Below are positions 45,988-55,479 of a stretch of 64,000 nucleotides of DNA, piece by piece (position 1 is the stretch's first letter; the number at the start of each line of letters is the position of its first letter). The DNA comes from Pirellula staleyi DSM 6068 (lineage in GTDB: Bacteria > Planctomycetota > Planctomycetia > Pirellulales > Pirellulaceae). Under the pieces are notes generated by a model that saw nothing but the letters and a program-made list of their open reading frames with translations, was not told the origin of the DNA and made no database searches. The stretch is from NCBI GenBank assembly GCA_945875845.1, contig CAMCMB010000015.1, positions 40,086-104,085 of the forward strand, written 5' to 3'. The translations under genes were made by a program, and so were the position numbers.

Positions 45988-46908
45988 ATGTCGAGAAAAC
46001 TCTACGTTGGAAACCTCTCCTACTCGGCGACTGAATCCGAGATTCGAAAAGTTTTTGAAGCGTTCGGTTATGTCGTGTCAGTCAATATCATCCAGGATCG
46101 AGAGACTGGAAGATCAAAGGGCTTTGCGTTCGTTGAAATGACGAACAGTGATGAAGCAAGTGCGGCAATTGAGGCATTGAATAATGCGGAAATTAAAGGA
46201 CGTACGATTATCGTAAACGATATTCGCGAGAGTGAGCCCCGACATTCCGATCGTCCAAGAGCTGGTTTTGGTGGCGGAGGCGGCGGACGACACTCAGATG
46301 CGTCGCGCAATGATGATGACATTCTCCCGCCCAAAACAGTGGGGCCCGCGAGAAGTCACCGCTCGATTCAAGTAGAGTTGTTCATTGGTGACGCTGGAGT
46401 TGAGGACGATGAAGCAGCTATTTCCGAACTGCGTTCCTCAATTCTACATGCTCTGAATGACATCGGGTTTGAGCTCGACCCCACTATCAAAGTGCAAGAG
46501 GAGTTCGGCTCATGGTGGGCGCGATTCCTGTTTCGTAGCAAAATGGCTTTGACCTCGGATGAGATGATTGACATTTACACAGAGACGCGAGAAGCAATCC
46601 GCCGAAAGGCAATAGATGAGGTTGGGGCAGATATCTTCTCAAAGCGAGCTAACGCAGTAGAAAAATTACTTGCCCGGCTCGATCAGTTCGATGAAGTTGC
46701 ATTCCGTTTGGGAGACGTGCTAATTGTCAAAGCAACGATTGCAGGCAAAGTTCGCGTAGTCATAGAAACAATGTCGCACCAGCTCCAGCGAATGCTGGAT
46801 GAGGATCCGATGTTGATGCGTGATCCGACCTCCTTGTTAACCTACATCAATGATCCGAAACAAGTTCAGCCTCACATCGCACAACGGCAAGACGTAACAA
46901 AGCGGTGA
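45988..46908 (+). CDS. RRM RNA-binding protein with unusual C-terminal domain (306 aa)
   Basis: Residues 1-80 form a canonical bacterial RRM: RNP2 is LYVGNL and RNP1 is KGFAFVEM. A Gly-rich linker (GFGGGGGGR) follows. Stand-alone planctomycete and cyanobacterial RRM proteins normally stop here, but this one continues with about 185 residues (from about 125). That part starts IQVELFIGDAGVEDDEAAISELRSS and proceeds through helices to a tail with PTSLLTYINDP. The extra domain has an alternating beta-alpha pattern loosely like effector-associated domains of conflict systems, but this is a weak impression. It is preceded by repeat module B, which may drive it. Confidence 0.85.
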   Translation: MSRKLYVGNLSYSATESEIRKVFEAFGYVVSVNIIQDRETGRSKGFAFVEMTNSDEASAAIEALNNAEIKGRTIIVNDIRESEPRHSDRPRAGFGGGGGGRHSDASRNDDDILPPKTVGPARSHRSIQVELFIGDAGVEDDEAAISELRSSILHALNDIGFELDPTIKVQEEFGSWWARFLFRSKMALTSDEMIDIYTETREAIRRKAIDEVGADIFSKRANAVEKLLARLDQFDEVAFRLGDVLIVKATIAGKVRVVIETMSHQLQRMLDEDPMLMRDPTSLLTYINDPKQVQPHIAQRQDVTKR

Positions 46909-47037
46909 ACGTGCGTACAGATAGACTGACGCGGCTAGGAAGCTCAACCGCTTGAGGGAGGAGTCGCCTGATTTAATTCGAATGGCACCAGCCGCAAACC
47001 CGAGCTTTCATAGATTCTTTAACTGCCAAAACGAACG

Positions 47038-47631
47038 ATGACACGAACACTTCCAAAAAAGCAAATCAACCCCAAGAGTTGTGCAACGCGCGTTTCTGAA
47101 TCTCCGCTCGATTCCCTTGAAGCGATCATCTCGGATTACTTGGCCAACTACAGCGACAACGCAGATCGCGAACTGCGATTCTACCAACGGCAGCGCACGC
47201 TTGAAGATGCGCTCGAAAATGCTGCGTTGGCACGACTTCCATCCGGAAAACGCGCTCATCACCAGAGGCGATTATCCTCTTCAACGCTCAACGCTGCATG
47301 GGACGCACTCCAACAATGTGACTTCAAAGCATGCCGAAACTTCCACGATCTGTTCTGTCTAATAGACCAAACGGTGCGACCGATTGACGGTATTGGAGAA
47401 CTATACGTTTACGATACCGCACATCGCATTGGCGCGTACCTTCGTCTCGTCCCCGATCGTGTCTACGTACATGCTGGCGTTCGGGTCGGTGCGAAGGCTC
47501 TTGGATTCAAAAAATGCGATTACATCCTTTGTTCGGATTTGCCGGGCGAATTCTCTGCATTGCAGCCGGATCAAATTGAAGACTGTCTGTGCATTTACAA
47601 ACACGAGCTCGAAATGCTATTTGGCACATAG
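47038..47631 (+). CDS. Conserved protein of unknown function (197 aa)
   Basis: The N-terminal half is basic and helical. The C-terminal half contains IGELYVYDTAHRIGAYLRL and VYVHAGVRVGAKALG, a conserved pattern I believe recurs in uncharacterised proteins of many bacteria. The G-x-x-x-A-x-A-L-G segment resembles a helix-hairpin-helix-like turn, but this is not certain. No signal or membrane segment. It stands alone between the RRM gene (129 bases before) and the AbiU2-like gene (102 bases after). Confidence 0.65.
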   Translation: MTRTLPKKQINPKSCATRVSESPLDSLEAIISDYLANYSDNADRELRFYQRQRTLEDALENAALARLPSGKRAHHQRRLSSSTLNAAWDALQQCDFKACRNFHDLFCLIDQTVRPIDGIGELYVYDTAHRIGAYLRLVPDRVYVHAGVRVGAKALGFKKCDYILCSDLPGEFSALQPDQIEDCLCIYKHELEMLFGT

Positions 47632-47733
47632 CATATAAAGGATTCTGCGTCGTTGTCCTAGGAACGAGTGTGGGCTGCGTTCTATTTCGATTGGGCGATA
47701 GCTCAATCTTTGCATGATCGACTAGACTAACGA

Positions 47734-48480
47734 TTGAAAGTTCAGGAATTAACTCCGAACCTTTTTCCTTTGCCGTTGTCAAATTTGACCTATCGACCTG
47801 TAAAAAACGGAGCGCGTACATTGAGTCAGCAAGTAAATCAAAAGTGGGTAAGATTTCCAGAATCGCTTCAAGATATATTCGAAGGACTTTGGCAAGAAGT
47901 TGCCAGCCTACACGCGCAATGGGAACTTTATCAGGACTTATTTACGAATGCGGATGACATCGAGTTAATCAATTCGACCGTTCCTGGTGTGTTCCAAATC
48001 ATCGAAGAAAACCTTCGCGTGAGCATGACCCTAGCGTTCGGTCGACTGACAGATCCAATTGATCACGGAAAAAAGAGACAGAATCTTTCACTCGCACGAT
48101 TAGTGGACACGATCAAATCGCATGGCGAAACCAATTTGACCTTAATGACAACTCAAGTTTTTGATCAGATCAGAGCGGAGTGTAAGCCATTTTCGGAGCA
48201 TCGAAATCGAAAGTTTGCTCACAACGATCTTTCAACGACTGTAAACTACAAAGAGAATCCATTACCGGGAATTGGGCGCAATCGCATTGAGAACGCTCTT
48301 GTACTCGTAGCAAGACTTATGAACCTTATTCAAATTCACTTCGAGGACGGAGAGACTGCATATGCTCACGGAATTCAAATGGGTAGGGGCAGAGATTTGC
48401 TTTTCTGTATTCGTCAATCCGTCGAATTGGATCGAATGCGACACGAAGCGGAAGTCGCTAGGTACAGGAATGTTAATTGA
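47734..48480 (+). CDS. AbiU2-like HEPN domain protein (248 aa)
   Basis: The C-terminal half carries the segment FSEHRNRKFAHND, matching the R-x(4-6)-H motif of HEPN ribonucleases (R-NRKFA-H), and NLSLARLVD upstream is typical of AbiU2-like proteins associated with abortive infection. The whole protein is alpha-helical, as expected. There is no Met near the N-terminus in frame, so translation must begin at a TTG (47734, or 47821 at LSQQV). The neighbourhood is a decayed defence island. The protein may act alone or with a partner that has been lost; no minimal nucleotidyltransferase lies adjacent. Confidence 0.7.
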   Translation: MKVQELTPNLFPLPLSNLTYRPVKNGARTLSQQVNQKWVRFPESLQDIFEGLWQEVASLHAQWELYQDLFTNADDIELINSTVPGVFQIIEENLRVSMTLAFGRLTDPIDHGKKRQNLSLARLVDTIKSHGETNLTLMTTQVFDQIRAECKPFSEHRNRKFAHNDLSTTVNYKENPLPGIGRNRIENALVLVARLMNLIQIHFEDGETAYAHGIQMGRGRDLLFCIRQSVELDRMRHEAEVARYRNVN

Positions 48481-48570
48481 TGGTTCACCGACACGATGCG
48501 CCGACTGGGATTTCAAAATCATTGTGAGCGATTGCGATGAAACTGCTACGTGTAGTCACTTATTCCATAC

Positions 48571-51486
48571 CTATGCTGCCATAGCAGCTGATTTGATTTC
48601 ATCGAGCAGTCGAATGATCTTCTGGATCTGGTCGGCAGTAAAGATTGCCTCCGGTCCACGCGGGGCTATGTCCGTAAATGGTGATTCGTAAAGCAGGGAA
48701 ACTTCGACTATCCCATGCTCCACTAACTGGTTTATGATCAGATTAATGAACTCGATTTGGTTCGAGTTGTAAATGGTGCCAACCAAGAAATCGTTGAACA
48801 GTCCCTTCGCAACTTCACGGTTGAGACCGACTAGAGTACGGACAAAGATACCGAAGCTCTCGTTCTCTTGCTTGGCTTGATCGATGTACTCCGTTTTGCC
48901 GATTTTGTTGTCTGCAAGAACTCGCTCCAGATGTTTAAGGTCGCCAGTCGATAGCGGTTCGTTAGTGTGAAGCTTGCGTACGGCGTCGATGTCTAAATGC
49001 TTCCGCAAAAATGCTCTCGCTTTGTCACGGAAACGTTCAAAGGTGTCCTGTCCTACGAACTCGGATAGCTCAATGTTGGACTCGTCGCCCATCTCGTCTT
49101 CGAAGTTCGTGTAGATCGGTTTGCGATCTTTCTTCTCGATGAACTGGACCAGATCACGAAGACGACGGCGGATGACTTCCAGCATCGGAACGGTGACATC
49201 TTGCCACCAGACTTCCGTCTGAACGTCCTGGATGTATGTCATCTGTTTGCCGACCATCGGAATCGTAGGTTTCTCCTCCAGTAGGCCCGCGATCTTGATT
49301 ACCTGATCTCGCAACCGTTCATAGGCGGGCTCTTTCCCGAGCAACGCTAACTGCAAATTAAGAACCAACAAGTCAAACCGTTTGGCCTCCTCCGATTCAC
49401 GCTCCATTTGCGTTGGCAGGCTGGCAAGCTCTTGGGCGAGTACCTGCCGATCCTCTGCGCAGAGCTTTTCCCAAGCTTCCTTCTTAGCAAACTTCTCAAT
49501 CGTTCGGCGCTTGGCTCTCACGACGAAATTGTCGAGGTTCATCGACGCGACTTGAGTGTGAAGTAAGTGCGTAACTTGCAATTGAACTTGACGTTCAGTT
49601 TCGGGATCATAATCGGATAGAACGACTTCTTTTACAGCGTTGTTGTCCGAGCTTACGTCCAATTCCCCAACCAACTCCAACCGCGCCTTGAACAGCTTGG
49701 CTGATAGCGATTCAACGAGGCTTCCCGCCGATCCTTCGGGGTTCTGACTGAAATACTCGAGGTTCTGGCAATAATCGAAAATGTAAAAGAACTCTTTATC
49801 AAGTCCCGGACCGAACAGGTCGGGGCATAACCGAGTGCCGCGCCCCACCATCTGCCAAAACTTGGTCTTTGACCGCACGAGCTTGAAGAAAACCAGATTC
49901 ACCACTTCTGGTACGTCAATGCCCGTATCGAGCATGTCGACCGAGATGGCTATTTGTGGAAACTTATCTTTGTTGGAAAAGCTGTCGATCAACGACTGGG
50001 CGTATTCGGTTTTGAACGTAATGATCCGCGCAAACTCACCCTTGTAATGAGGATAATTGGTGTCGAACCGCTCCTTGATAAACTCGGCGTGGGCTTGGTT
50101 CTTGGCAAAGAGAATCGTCTTCCCTAGCAGATCACCTCCAGCAACGCATTGGCCGCGAGTCATCACGTGTTCCAGGACTTTGTCGACCGTATCGATGTTG
50201 AACAGCCATTTATTCACCGCTGCTGCTTCCACCTTCTCCGGGATGTTCCCTTCCTCATCCCATTCCTTGGCGTCCCATTCGTCTTTTTCTTCTTCGCTTA
50301 AGTCGTTGTACTTGATCCCCTCCCGTTCAAACTTGAGTGGAACGGAAACAGCTTTTGGAGGAACGAGATAACCGTCCTTCACCGCTTCATCCAGATCGTA
50401 GGCATCTGTCGGCACACCTGTTTCCAAATCGAACAAGCTGTAGGTGTTCTTATCGATCTCATCCTTGGGAGTGGCAGTTAATCCGACCAGCAGCGAATCA
50501 AAGTAGTCGAAGATCGCTCGGTACTTTTGAAAAACACTTCGGTGAGCTTCATCTATCACCACCAAATCAAAGTGCCCCACGCCAAAACGACGACCGCTGT
50601 CTTTGGTTTCGTTTATTAGGCCCATCATCGTTGGATAGGTCGAAACGTAAACGCGGCCTTCGGTGTCCTTTTCGGTGATCAGGTTCACCGCACCTGCATT
50701 GGGCAGGAACTTCTTAAATACGTTGGCCGTTTGATTTACCAATGCAATGCGGTCAGCCAGGAACAAGACTCGCTTTACCCAGTTGGAACGGATTAACATG
50801 TCGCACAGGGCGATAACCGTTCGCGTCTTGCCCGATCCGGTTGCCATTACCAACAGTGACTTCCGCTCGTGATCCTTCTCGAACGACTCGCCAATCTTGC
50901 GAATGGCTCGCGTTTGATAAAACCGCTCGACGATAGTCTCGTTTATGGAAGCTTCTTGCAACGATCGCCGAGTGGTGCGGCGCTGGATCAGCAATTCCAA
51001 CTCAGCTTTCTTGTAGAAGCCCTGTACTTGTCGGGGCGGATAATTTTGATCGTCCCAAATCCAGTGTTCGTATCCGTTGGAATAGAAGATCACCGGACGC
51101 TGCCCAAACATGGTCTCTAGGCAATTCGCGTACAGCTTCGCCTGGTGCTCGCCTTCCTGGGGGCTGCGTTTGGTTCGTTTGGCTTCGATCAGTCCCAGCG
51201 GTTTACCATCGTCGCCCCATAGAACGTAATCGACGAAACCCTCGCCTTTGTTGTTAGGCATCCCGGTGACTGGGAATTCGCGATCGCGATTTTGATCAAG
51301 CGGCCAACCGGCTTCTTTCAGCAGCAAGTCGATGAAGTAATCGCGAGTTTCCGCTTCGTTGTAATTGTGATTGTCCGGTACGTTTGACGAGCAAGGTAGG
51401 CGTCTTGGCATAAGCCCAGAAAGCTGCTGAGGTTGTGTGATTCGCAGCCGTATCCAACCACAATGCTGTCCTAGTCGAAGATGCAC
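48571..51486 (-). CDS. hsdR: Orphan type I restriction R subunit, EcoEI-type, N-terminally shortened (about 971 aa)
   Basis: Homology begins at NYNEAETRDYFIDLLL. The nuclease motif is visible as FVDYVLWGDDGKPLGLIEAKR, then helicase motifs ATGSGKT, IDEAHRS and LTATP, and the C-terminal QMVGRGTRLCPD. This is the EcoEI-type HsdR arrangement. The first about 36 residues (from 51486) are unrelated-looking, and the N-terminal DUF4145-type domain usual in this family is missing. No hsdM or hsdS is nearby in the window. I infer a truncated relic of a type I system, or a repurposed helicase-nuclease. ATG 51411 is a possible alternative start. Confidence 0.85.
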   Translation of the reverse strand: MHLRLGQHCGWIRLRITQPQQLSGLMPRRLPCSSNVPDNHNYNEAETRDYFIDLLLKEAGWPLDQNRDREFPVTGMPNNKGEGFVDYVLWGDDGKPLGLIEAKRTKRSPQEGEHQAKLYANCLETMFGQRPVIFYSNGYEHWIWDDQNYPPRQVQGFYKKAELELLIQRRTTRRSLQEASINETIVERFYQTRAIRKIGESFEKDHERKSLLVMATGSGKTRTVIALCDMLIRSNWVKRVLFLADRIALVNQTANVFKKFLPNAGAVNLITEKDTEGRVYVSTYPTMMGLINETKDSGRRFGVGHFDLVVIDEAHRSVFQKYRAIFDYFDSLLVGLTATPKDEIDKNTYSLFDLETGVPTDAYDLDEAVKDGYLVPPKAVSVPLKFEREGIKYNDLSEEEKDEWDAKEWDEEGNIPEKVEAAAVNKWLFNIDTVDKVLEHVMTRGQCVAGGDLLGKTILFAKNQAHAEFIKERFDTNYPHYKGEFARIITFKTEYAQSLIDSFSNKDKFPQIAISVDMLDTGIDVPEVVNLVFFKLVRSKTKFWQMVGRGTRLCPDLFGPGLDKEFFYIFDYCQNLEYFSQNPEGSAGSLVESLSAKLFKARLELVGELDVSSDNNAVKEVVLSDYDPETERQVQLQVTHLLHTQVASMNLDNFVVRAKRRTIEKFAKKEAWEKLCAEDRQVLAQELASLPTQMERESEEAKRFDLLVLNLQLALLGKEPAYERLRDQVIKIAGLLEEKPTIPMVGKQMTYIQDVQTEVWWQDVTVPMLEVIRRRLRDLVQFIEKKDRKPIYTNFEDEMGDESNIELSEFVGQDTFERFRDKARAFLRKHLDIDAVRKLHTNEPLSTGDLKHLERVLADNKIGKTEYIDQAKQENESFGIFVRTLVGLNREVAKGLFNDFLVGTIYNSNQIEFINLIINQLVEHGIVEVSLLYESPFTDIAPRGPEAIFTADQIQKIIRLLDEIKSAAMAA

Positions 51487-51758
51487 CGCGCGACCAGATC
51501 TGGGGTATCGGACTCGGGCAGGACAACCTTAGCACACAAGCCCCAGGCCAGTGACGCGAGCCACCAACCAAGTCATCCAGCCAATTACACAGACTGCCAA
51601 ACGGATTTGGGAGGGGTGCAGGAATGAGGAAAGTGACTGATTTGAGGCTGTTTGTGTTGCTGGGGATGTGCTGATGGCTGGCGGCGCTGTTTGTTTGACA
51701 GCTATAATCTCGCACGCAAATCCCTCTTCATCGGCGATAGACACTAAGACTGCCCTCT

Positions 51759-54700
51759 ATGAATTACGACTGGCGCGATTTCAAAGCACGAAATAGTGGT
51801 GAAGAAGGTGCCCGTGCGGCATTCGAGCGAGCGTGTGAGTCGCTCATTCGTAAAATGCACCCAGGTGCTCAGCAGGTTCGTGCCAATCCTGGTGATGATG
51901 GGATCGACATCTACGTTGGCTCGCTTGGCATAGAACCGATTGATGTCTTCCAATGTAAGTTCCACCTCGAAGAGATTGGAAAGTCTCAGCAAGGTCAGAT
52001 CCGTGCATCGTTTCGCGCCGCTGTCGGCTCGCCCAATTTCCAAATGAAACGGTGGGTTTTGTGTTTGCCGAAAGTGCTTGACTTGAAAGAGCACAAATGG
52101 TGGTCGGCCTTTCGAGAGAAAGCACTAAAACATGTCGATGTGGTCCAGCTTCTCAATGGCAACGAACTGCTGGATTTAGCGAAGGTGCATGGGCTTACTG
52201 AATCGTGGTTCGAAAAGAAACTCCCGCGCAAGATCATTCACCTGCCATACAATTCGATAGGCACATTATTCAAGGGACGAGACGTGTTCCTCAATCGACT
52301 TCGTGATGGTCGGATTCAAGCTGGTAATCGACCTGCGGCAGTCATCGGCAAAGCTCTGCACGGACTCGGCGGCGTAGGCAAGACGCGATTGGCAATTGAA
52401 TACGCTTGGCAGCTAGCCGACGACTATACTGCGGTATTATTTGTCACGGCGGATTCACCAGAGAGCCTGCGCCGTAACATTGCTGAACTTGTGGGTCCAA
52501 AGGTATTGAATCTCCAGGAGCAGTCCGCCACAGAGGAAGAAGTCCGGGAAGCCGCAGCCATCCGTTGGTTGCAACATAATCCGGGATGGTGTCTCATCCT
52601 AGACAACGTCGACGACGAAAAAACTGCCGAGGATGTCGAGCAACTACTGTCTCGATTGCAGGGTGGCGACGTTCTCATTACGTCACGATTAGGGAAATGG
52701 AGTGATTCAGTTGAACCACTTGAATTGGATGTCCTCGACGACGTTTCGTCGGCTAACTTTTTGTTGGAGAAGACCAAACCAAAAGGCAATCGAGGACGCT
52801 TGATTCAGACTTCGGACGATGAGGATGTAAAACAACTGGCCAAGGAGCTCGGTGGTTTAGCGTTGGCATTGGAGCAAGCTGGTTCGTACATCGTCGAACA
52901 ACGGATTTCGTTGAAGGAGTATTTGAGACTGTGGCGTTCCAAGGTGCCATCGGTGCAAGAATGGCATGACGGTCGAATGATGCAGTACCCTAAAAGCACT
53001 GCAGTGACATGGCAGATAACGATCGATCAGCTTGAGAAGCCAGAGCGAATTTTGTTGGATCTTTTGGCATGGTTTGCGCCCGAGCCCGTTCCACTATCGG
53101 TATTTGGAGACTACTCGCTTTTGCCGACGGACGTAGATTGGGGCAAAGATTTTCGAGTAGCGATTGGTAACCTAGCAGATTACAGCATGGTGCGATGGAA
53201 CATTGAAAAAAACAGTGTGACGGTTCACCGGGTCGTGCAAGAAATACTTCGGAGCCGACAGTCGAATGCAGTCAAAAACCTTAAAATCGTATTACGCATC
53301 ATGGAAGCAGCGATCCCGGTAGGTAACCCAAGCGACGTACGCTTATGGCCTGAATGGGAGCCAATTCAAGCACATGTTGAATTCACAGTGTTAGAGGCAG
53401 AGGCCAAAGGAATCTTCTCGCCTACTGCCACGCTTATGGGGCAACTGGGAATTCTGCTTTACGCTAAAGCACTCCACCAAGAAGCAGAGAGTTTAATGAG
53501 GAGGGCTTTGGCAATGAACGAGAAGGAATTTGGCGAACAGTCCACTGAAGTTGCCCTTCGGCTAAACGATCTCGCCCAAACGCTCCAGGCCACGAATCGA
53601 AGGTCAGAGGCAGAGCCTCTCATGCGTCGAGCGTTGGCCATCGATGAGCAGTCCTACGGTCCTGACCATCCCGAAGTTGCAAGAGACCTAAACAACCTGG
53701 CGAGTTTACTTCATGCTACGAATCGATGGTCAGAGGCAGAGCCTCTCATGCGTCGAGCGCTGACCATCGATGAGCAGTCCTACGGTCCTGACCATCCCAA
53801 TGTTGCTATTCGGCTAAACAACTTGGCGCAATTACTCAAGGCCACGAATCGATTGTCAGATGCTGAGCCGCTCATGCGTCGAGCGTTGGCCATCGATGAG
53901 CAGTCCTACGGTCCTGAACAACCCGACGTTGCCGTAGATCTGAACAATTTGGCGCTATTACTCCAGGCCACGAATCGATTGTCAGAAGCTGAGCCGCTCA
54001 TGCGTCGAGCGTTGACCATCGATGAGCAGTCCTACGGTCCTGACCATCCCGACGTTGCCGTAGACCTAAACAACTTGGCGCAATTACTCCAGACCACGAA
54101 TCGAAGGTCAGAGGCAGAGCCTCTCATGCGTCGAGCGTTGACCATCGATGAGCAGTCCTTCGGTCCTGACCATCCAAACGTTGCCATCCGCCTCAACAAC
54201 TTGGCGCTATTACTCCAAGAGACGAATCGACTGTCAGAGGCAGAGCCGCTCATGCGTCAAGCGTGGGCCATCGATGAGCAGTCCTACGGTCCTGACCATC
54301 CCAAAGTTGCTAGAGACCTAAACAACTTGGCGAGTTTACTCTATGCCACGAATCGATTGTCAGAGGCCGAGCCGCTCATGGCACGCGTGGTTTCCATTTT
54401 TGAAAAATCACTTGGGAAAAATCATCCCAACGTTGCAACCGCCTTAAACAACTTGTCGCAATTACTCCGGGCCACGAATCGATTGTCCAAGGCAGAGCCG
54501 CTCATTCGTCAAGCGTTGGCCATCGATGAGCAGTCCTACGGTCCTGACCATCCCAACGTTGCAAGAGACCTAAACAACTTGGCGATGTTACTCAAGGCCA
54601 CGAATCGATTGTCAGAGGCTGAGCCGCTCATGCGTCGAGCGTTGGCAATCGACGAGAAGTCCTACGGTCCTGACCATCCCGAAGTTGCCATCCGCCTCAA

Positions 54701-54887
54701 CAACTTGGCGCAGTTACTCAAGGCCACGAATCGATTGTCAGAGGCTGAGCCGCTCATGCTCCGAGCGTTGACCATTGATGAGCAGTCCTACGGCCCTGAC
54801 CATCCCGACGTTGCTAACGGAGACAAACGGGTTAACAGAACCGGGAGCGATAAAGAGTCTTCGAGTGACTGTGCCCCAAGAAATTGA
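51759..54887 (+). CDS. NLR-like protein: restriction-nuclease fold, NB-ARC ATPase, TPR array (1042 aa)
   Basis: N-terminal domain (about 1-165): GDDGIDIYVG and DVFQCKFH give the Asp...Q-x-K signature of the Mrr/PD-(D/E)xK nuclease fold (Asp 50, Gln 65, Lys 67). NB-ARC domain (about 175-460): Walker A GLGGVGKT (Lys 208), Walker B LILDNVDD, ITSR sensor, then GGLALALEQAGSY. C-terminus: eleven or so TPRs of 42 residues, encoded by near-identical 126-bp DNA units. This architecture is that of bacterial STAND immune receptors (Avs/bNACHT-like), where the TPR array senses phage protein and the nuclease kills or defends. The last about 23 residues (GDKRVNRTGSDKES...) break the repeat pattern, so the 3' end may be altered. 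Confidence 0.9.
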   Translation: MNYDWRDFKARNSGEEGARAAFERACESLIRKMHPGAQQVRANPGDDGIDIYVGSLGIEPIDVFQCKFHLEEIGKSQQGQIRASFRAAVGSPNFQMKRWVLCLPKVLDLKEHKWWSAFREKALKHVDVVQLLNGNELLDLAKVHGLTESWFEKKLPRKIIHLPYNSIGTLFKGRDVFLNRLRDGRIQAGNRPAAVIGKALHGLGGVGKTRLAIEYAWQLADDYTAVLFVTADSPESLRRNIAELVGPKVLNLQEQSATEEEVREAAAIRWLQHNPGWCLILDNVDDEKTAEDVEQLLSRLQGGDVLITSRLGKWSDSVEPLELDVLDDVSSANFLLEKTKPKGNRGRLIQTSDDEDVKQLAKELGGLALALEQAGSYIVEQRISLKEYLRLWRSKVPSVQEWHDGRMMQYPKSTAVTWQITIDQLEKPERILLDLLAWFAPEPVPLSVFGDYSLLPTDVDWGKDFRVAIGNLADYSMVRWNIEKNSVTVHRVVQEILRSRQSNAVKNLKIVLRIMEAAIPVGNPSDVRLWPEWEPIQAHVEFTVLEAEAKGIFSPTATLMGQLGILLYAKALHQEAESLMRRALAMNEKEFGEQSTEVALRLNDLAQTLQATNRRSEAEPLMRRALAIDEQSYGPDHPEVARDLNNLASLLHATNRWSEAEPLMRRALTIDEQSYGPDHPNVAIRLNNLAQLLKATNRLSDAEPLMRRALAIDEQSYGPEQPDVAVDLNNLALLLQATNRLSEAEPLMRRALTIDEQSYGPDHPDVAVDLNNLAQLLQTTNRRSEAEPLMRRALTIDEQSFGPDHPNVAIRLNNLALLLQETNRLSEAEPLMRQAWAIDEQSYGPDHPKVARDLNNLASLLYATNRLSEAEPLMARVVSIFEKSLGKNHPNVATALNNLSQLLRATNRLSKAEPLIRQALAIDEQSYGPDHPNVARDLNNLAMLLKATNRLSEAEPLMRRALAIDEKSYGPDHPEVAIRLNNLAQLLKATNRLSEAEPLMLRALTIDEQSYGPDHPDVANGDKRVNRTGSDKESSSDCAPRN
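53591..54815 (+). repeat. Tandem 126-bp repeats in the TPR-coding part of the NLR-like gene
   Basis: The marker ACGAATCGA recurs every 126 bases, from 53592 through 54726 (ten occurrences, exactly in phase). Each unit codes one 42-residue TPR (LMRRALAIDEQSYGPDHP...LNNLAQLL). Most units are close to identical at DNA level; the unit starting near 54347 deviates (ARVVSIFEKSLGKNHP). Exact periodicity shows that units are gained or lost whole. Confidence 0.95.
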
Positions 54888-54939
54888 CGCCGCTTAACCC
54901 GACGGTTTGCTGTCCCGAGTCATAAATTGCGAGACCAGA

Positions 54940-55467
54940 TCAATTCTGTTCAAGCAAGTAGCAGTCTCGACCAATCATCTTCGCTACTGTACTTTCCGAA
55001 ATCGTGCAATCGAACTCGCGAAAAGAGGCTTCACTCTTGCTAGCCTCACCCAGTTTAAGGCAGATTTCATCATGCGTTTCGTTAAAGGCACAACAAAAAA
55101 TCTCCACTAGTGCTTTCGTCAAAAATGATCGAAACTCTCTAACGTCAGCGTTCAGCCTATCAGCTAGATTGATACAAATCTTAACCCGAACCGGTTCGGA
55201 ATCCGATGCCTCAAAAACGAAAACCGTAGAGGGGGGATGCTCGACAGCAATGACGCTAACGCGAACAACCTTTTCAAGTGGTTCGCATTCGTCAAATATC
55301 GGCAGCGATGACAGGCACTCAAGAGTGCCCAAAAAATCGTCCGCAAATGTGATCATTTCAAAATTGGAATCGCACTCAAGACAAATCAGCGATCTGCGGA
55401 CATAGCCATCCACACTGAACCAACCACTGTCAGTATAATGGTTCCCTTTCATCTGGTGAATTGACAC
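54940..55467 (-). CDS. Protein of unknown function (175 aa)
   Basis: Read on the minus strand, GTG 55467 is preceded by GAGG. The product is soluble, acidic and Cys-containing (LICLECDSNFEMITFADDF), with an alternating alpha/beta pattern (VVRVSVIAVEHPPSTVFVFEA, VREFRSFLTKALVEIFCC). An overlapping plus-strand frame (55004-55405) is less protein-like. The gene converges with the NLR-like gene and starts 12 bases from the broken nuclease fragment. In a defence island such a small protein could be an accessory or immunity protein, but no family is recognised. Confidence 0.55.
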   Translation of the reverse strand: MSIHQMKGNHYTDSGWFSVDGYVRRSLICLECDSNFEMITFADDFLGTLECLSSLPIFDECEPLEKVVRVSVIAVEHPPSTVFVFEASDSEPVRVKICINLADRLNADVREFRSFLTKALVEIFCCAFNETHDEICLKLGEASKSEASFREFDCTISESTVAKMIGRDCYLLEQN

Positions 55468-55479
55468 GTAACCTCAATA

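Noticed and set aside
55004..55405. Plus-strand frame opposite the gene at 54940-55467
   Set aside because: Ser/Lys/Leu-rich without pattern; the minus-strand product looks more like a folded protein and has a GAGG before its start.
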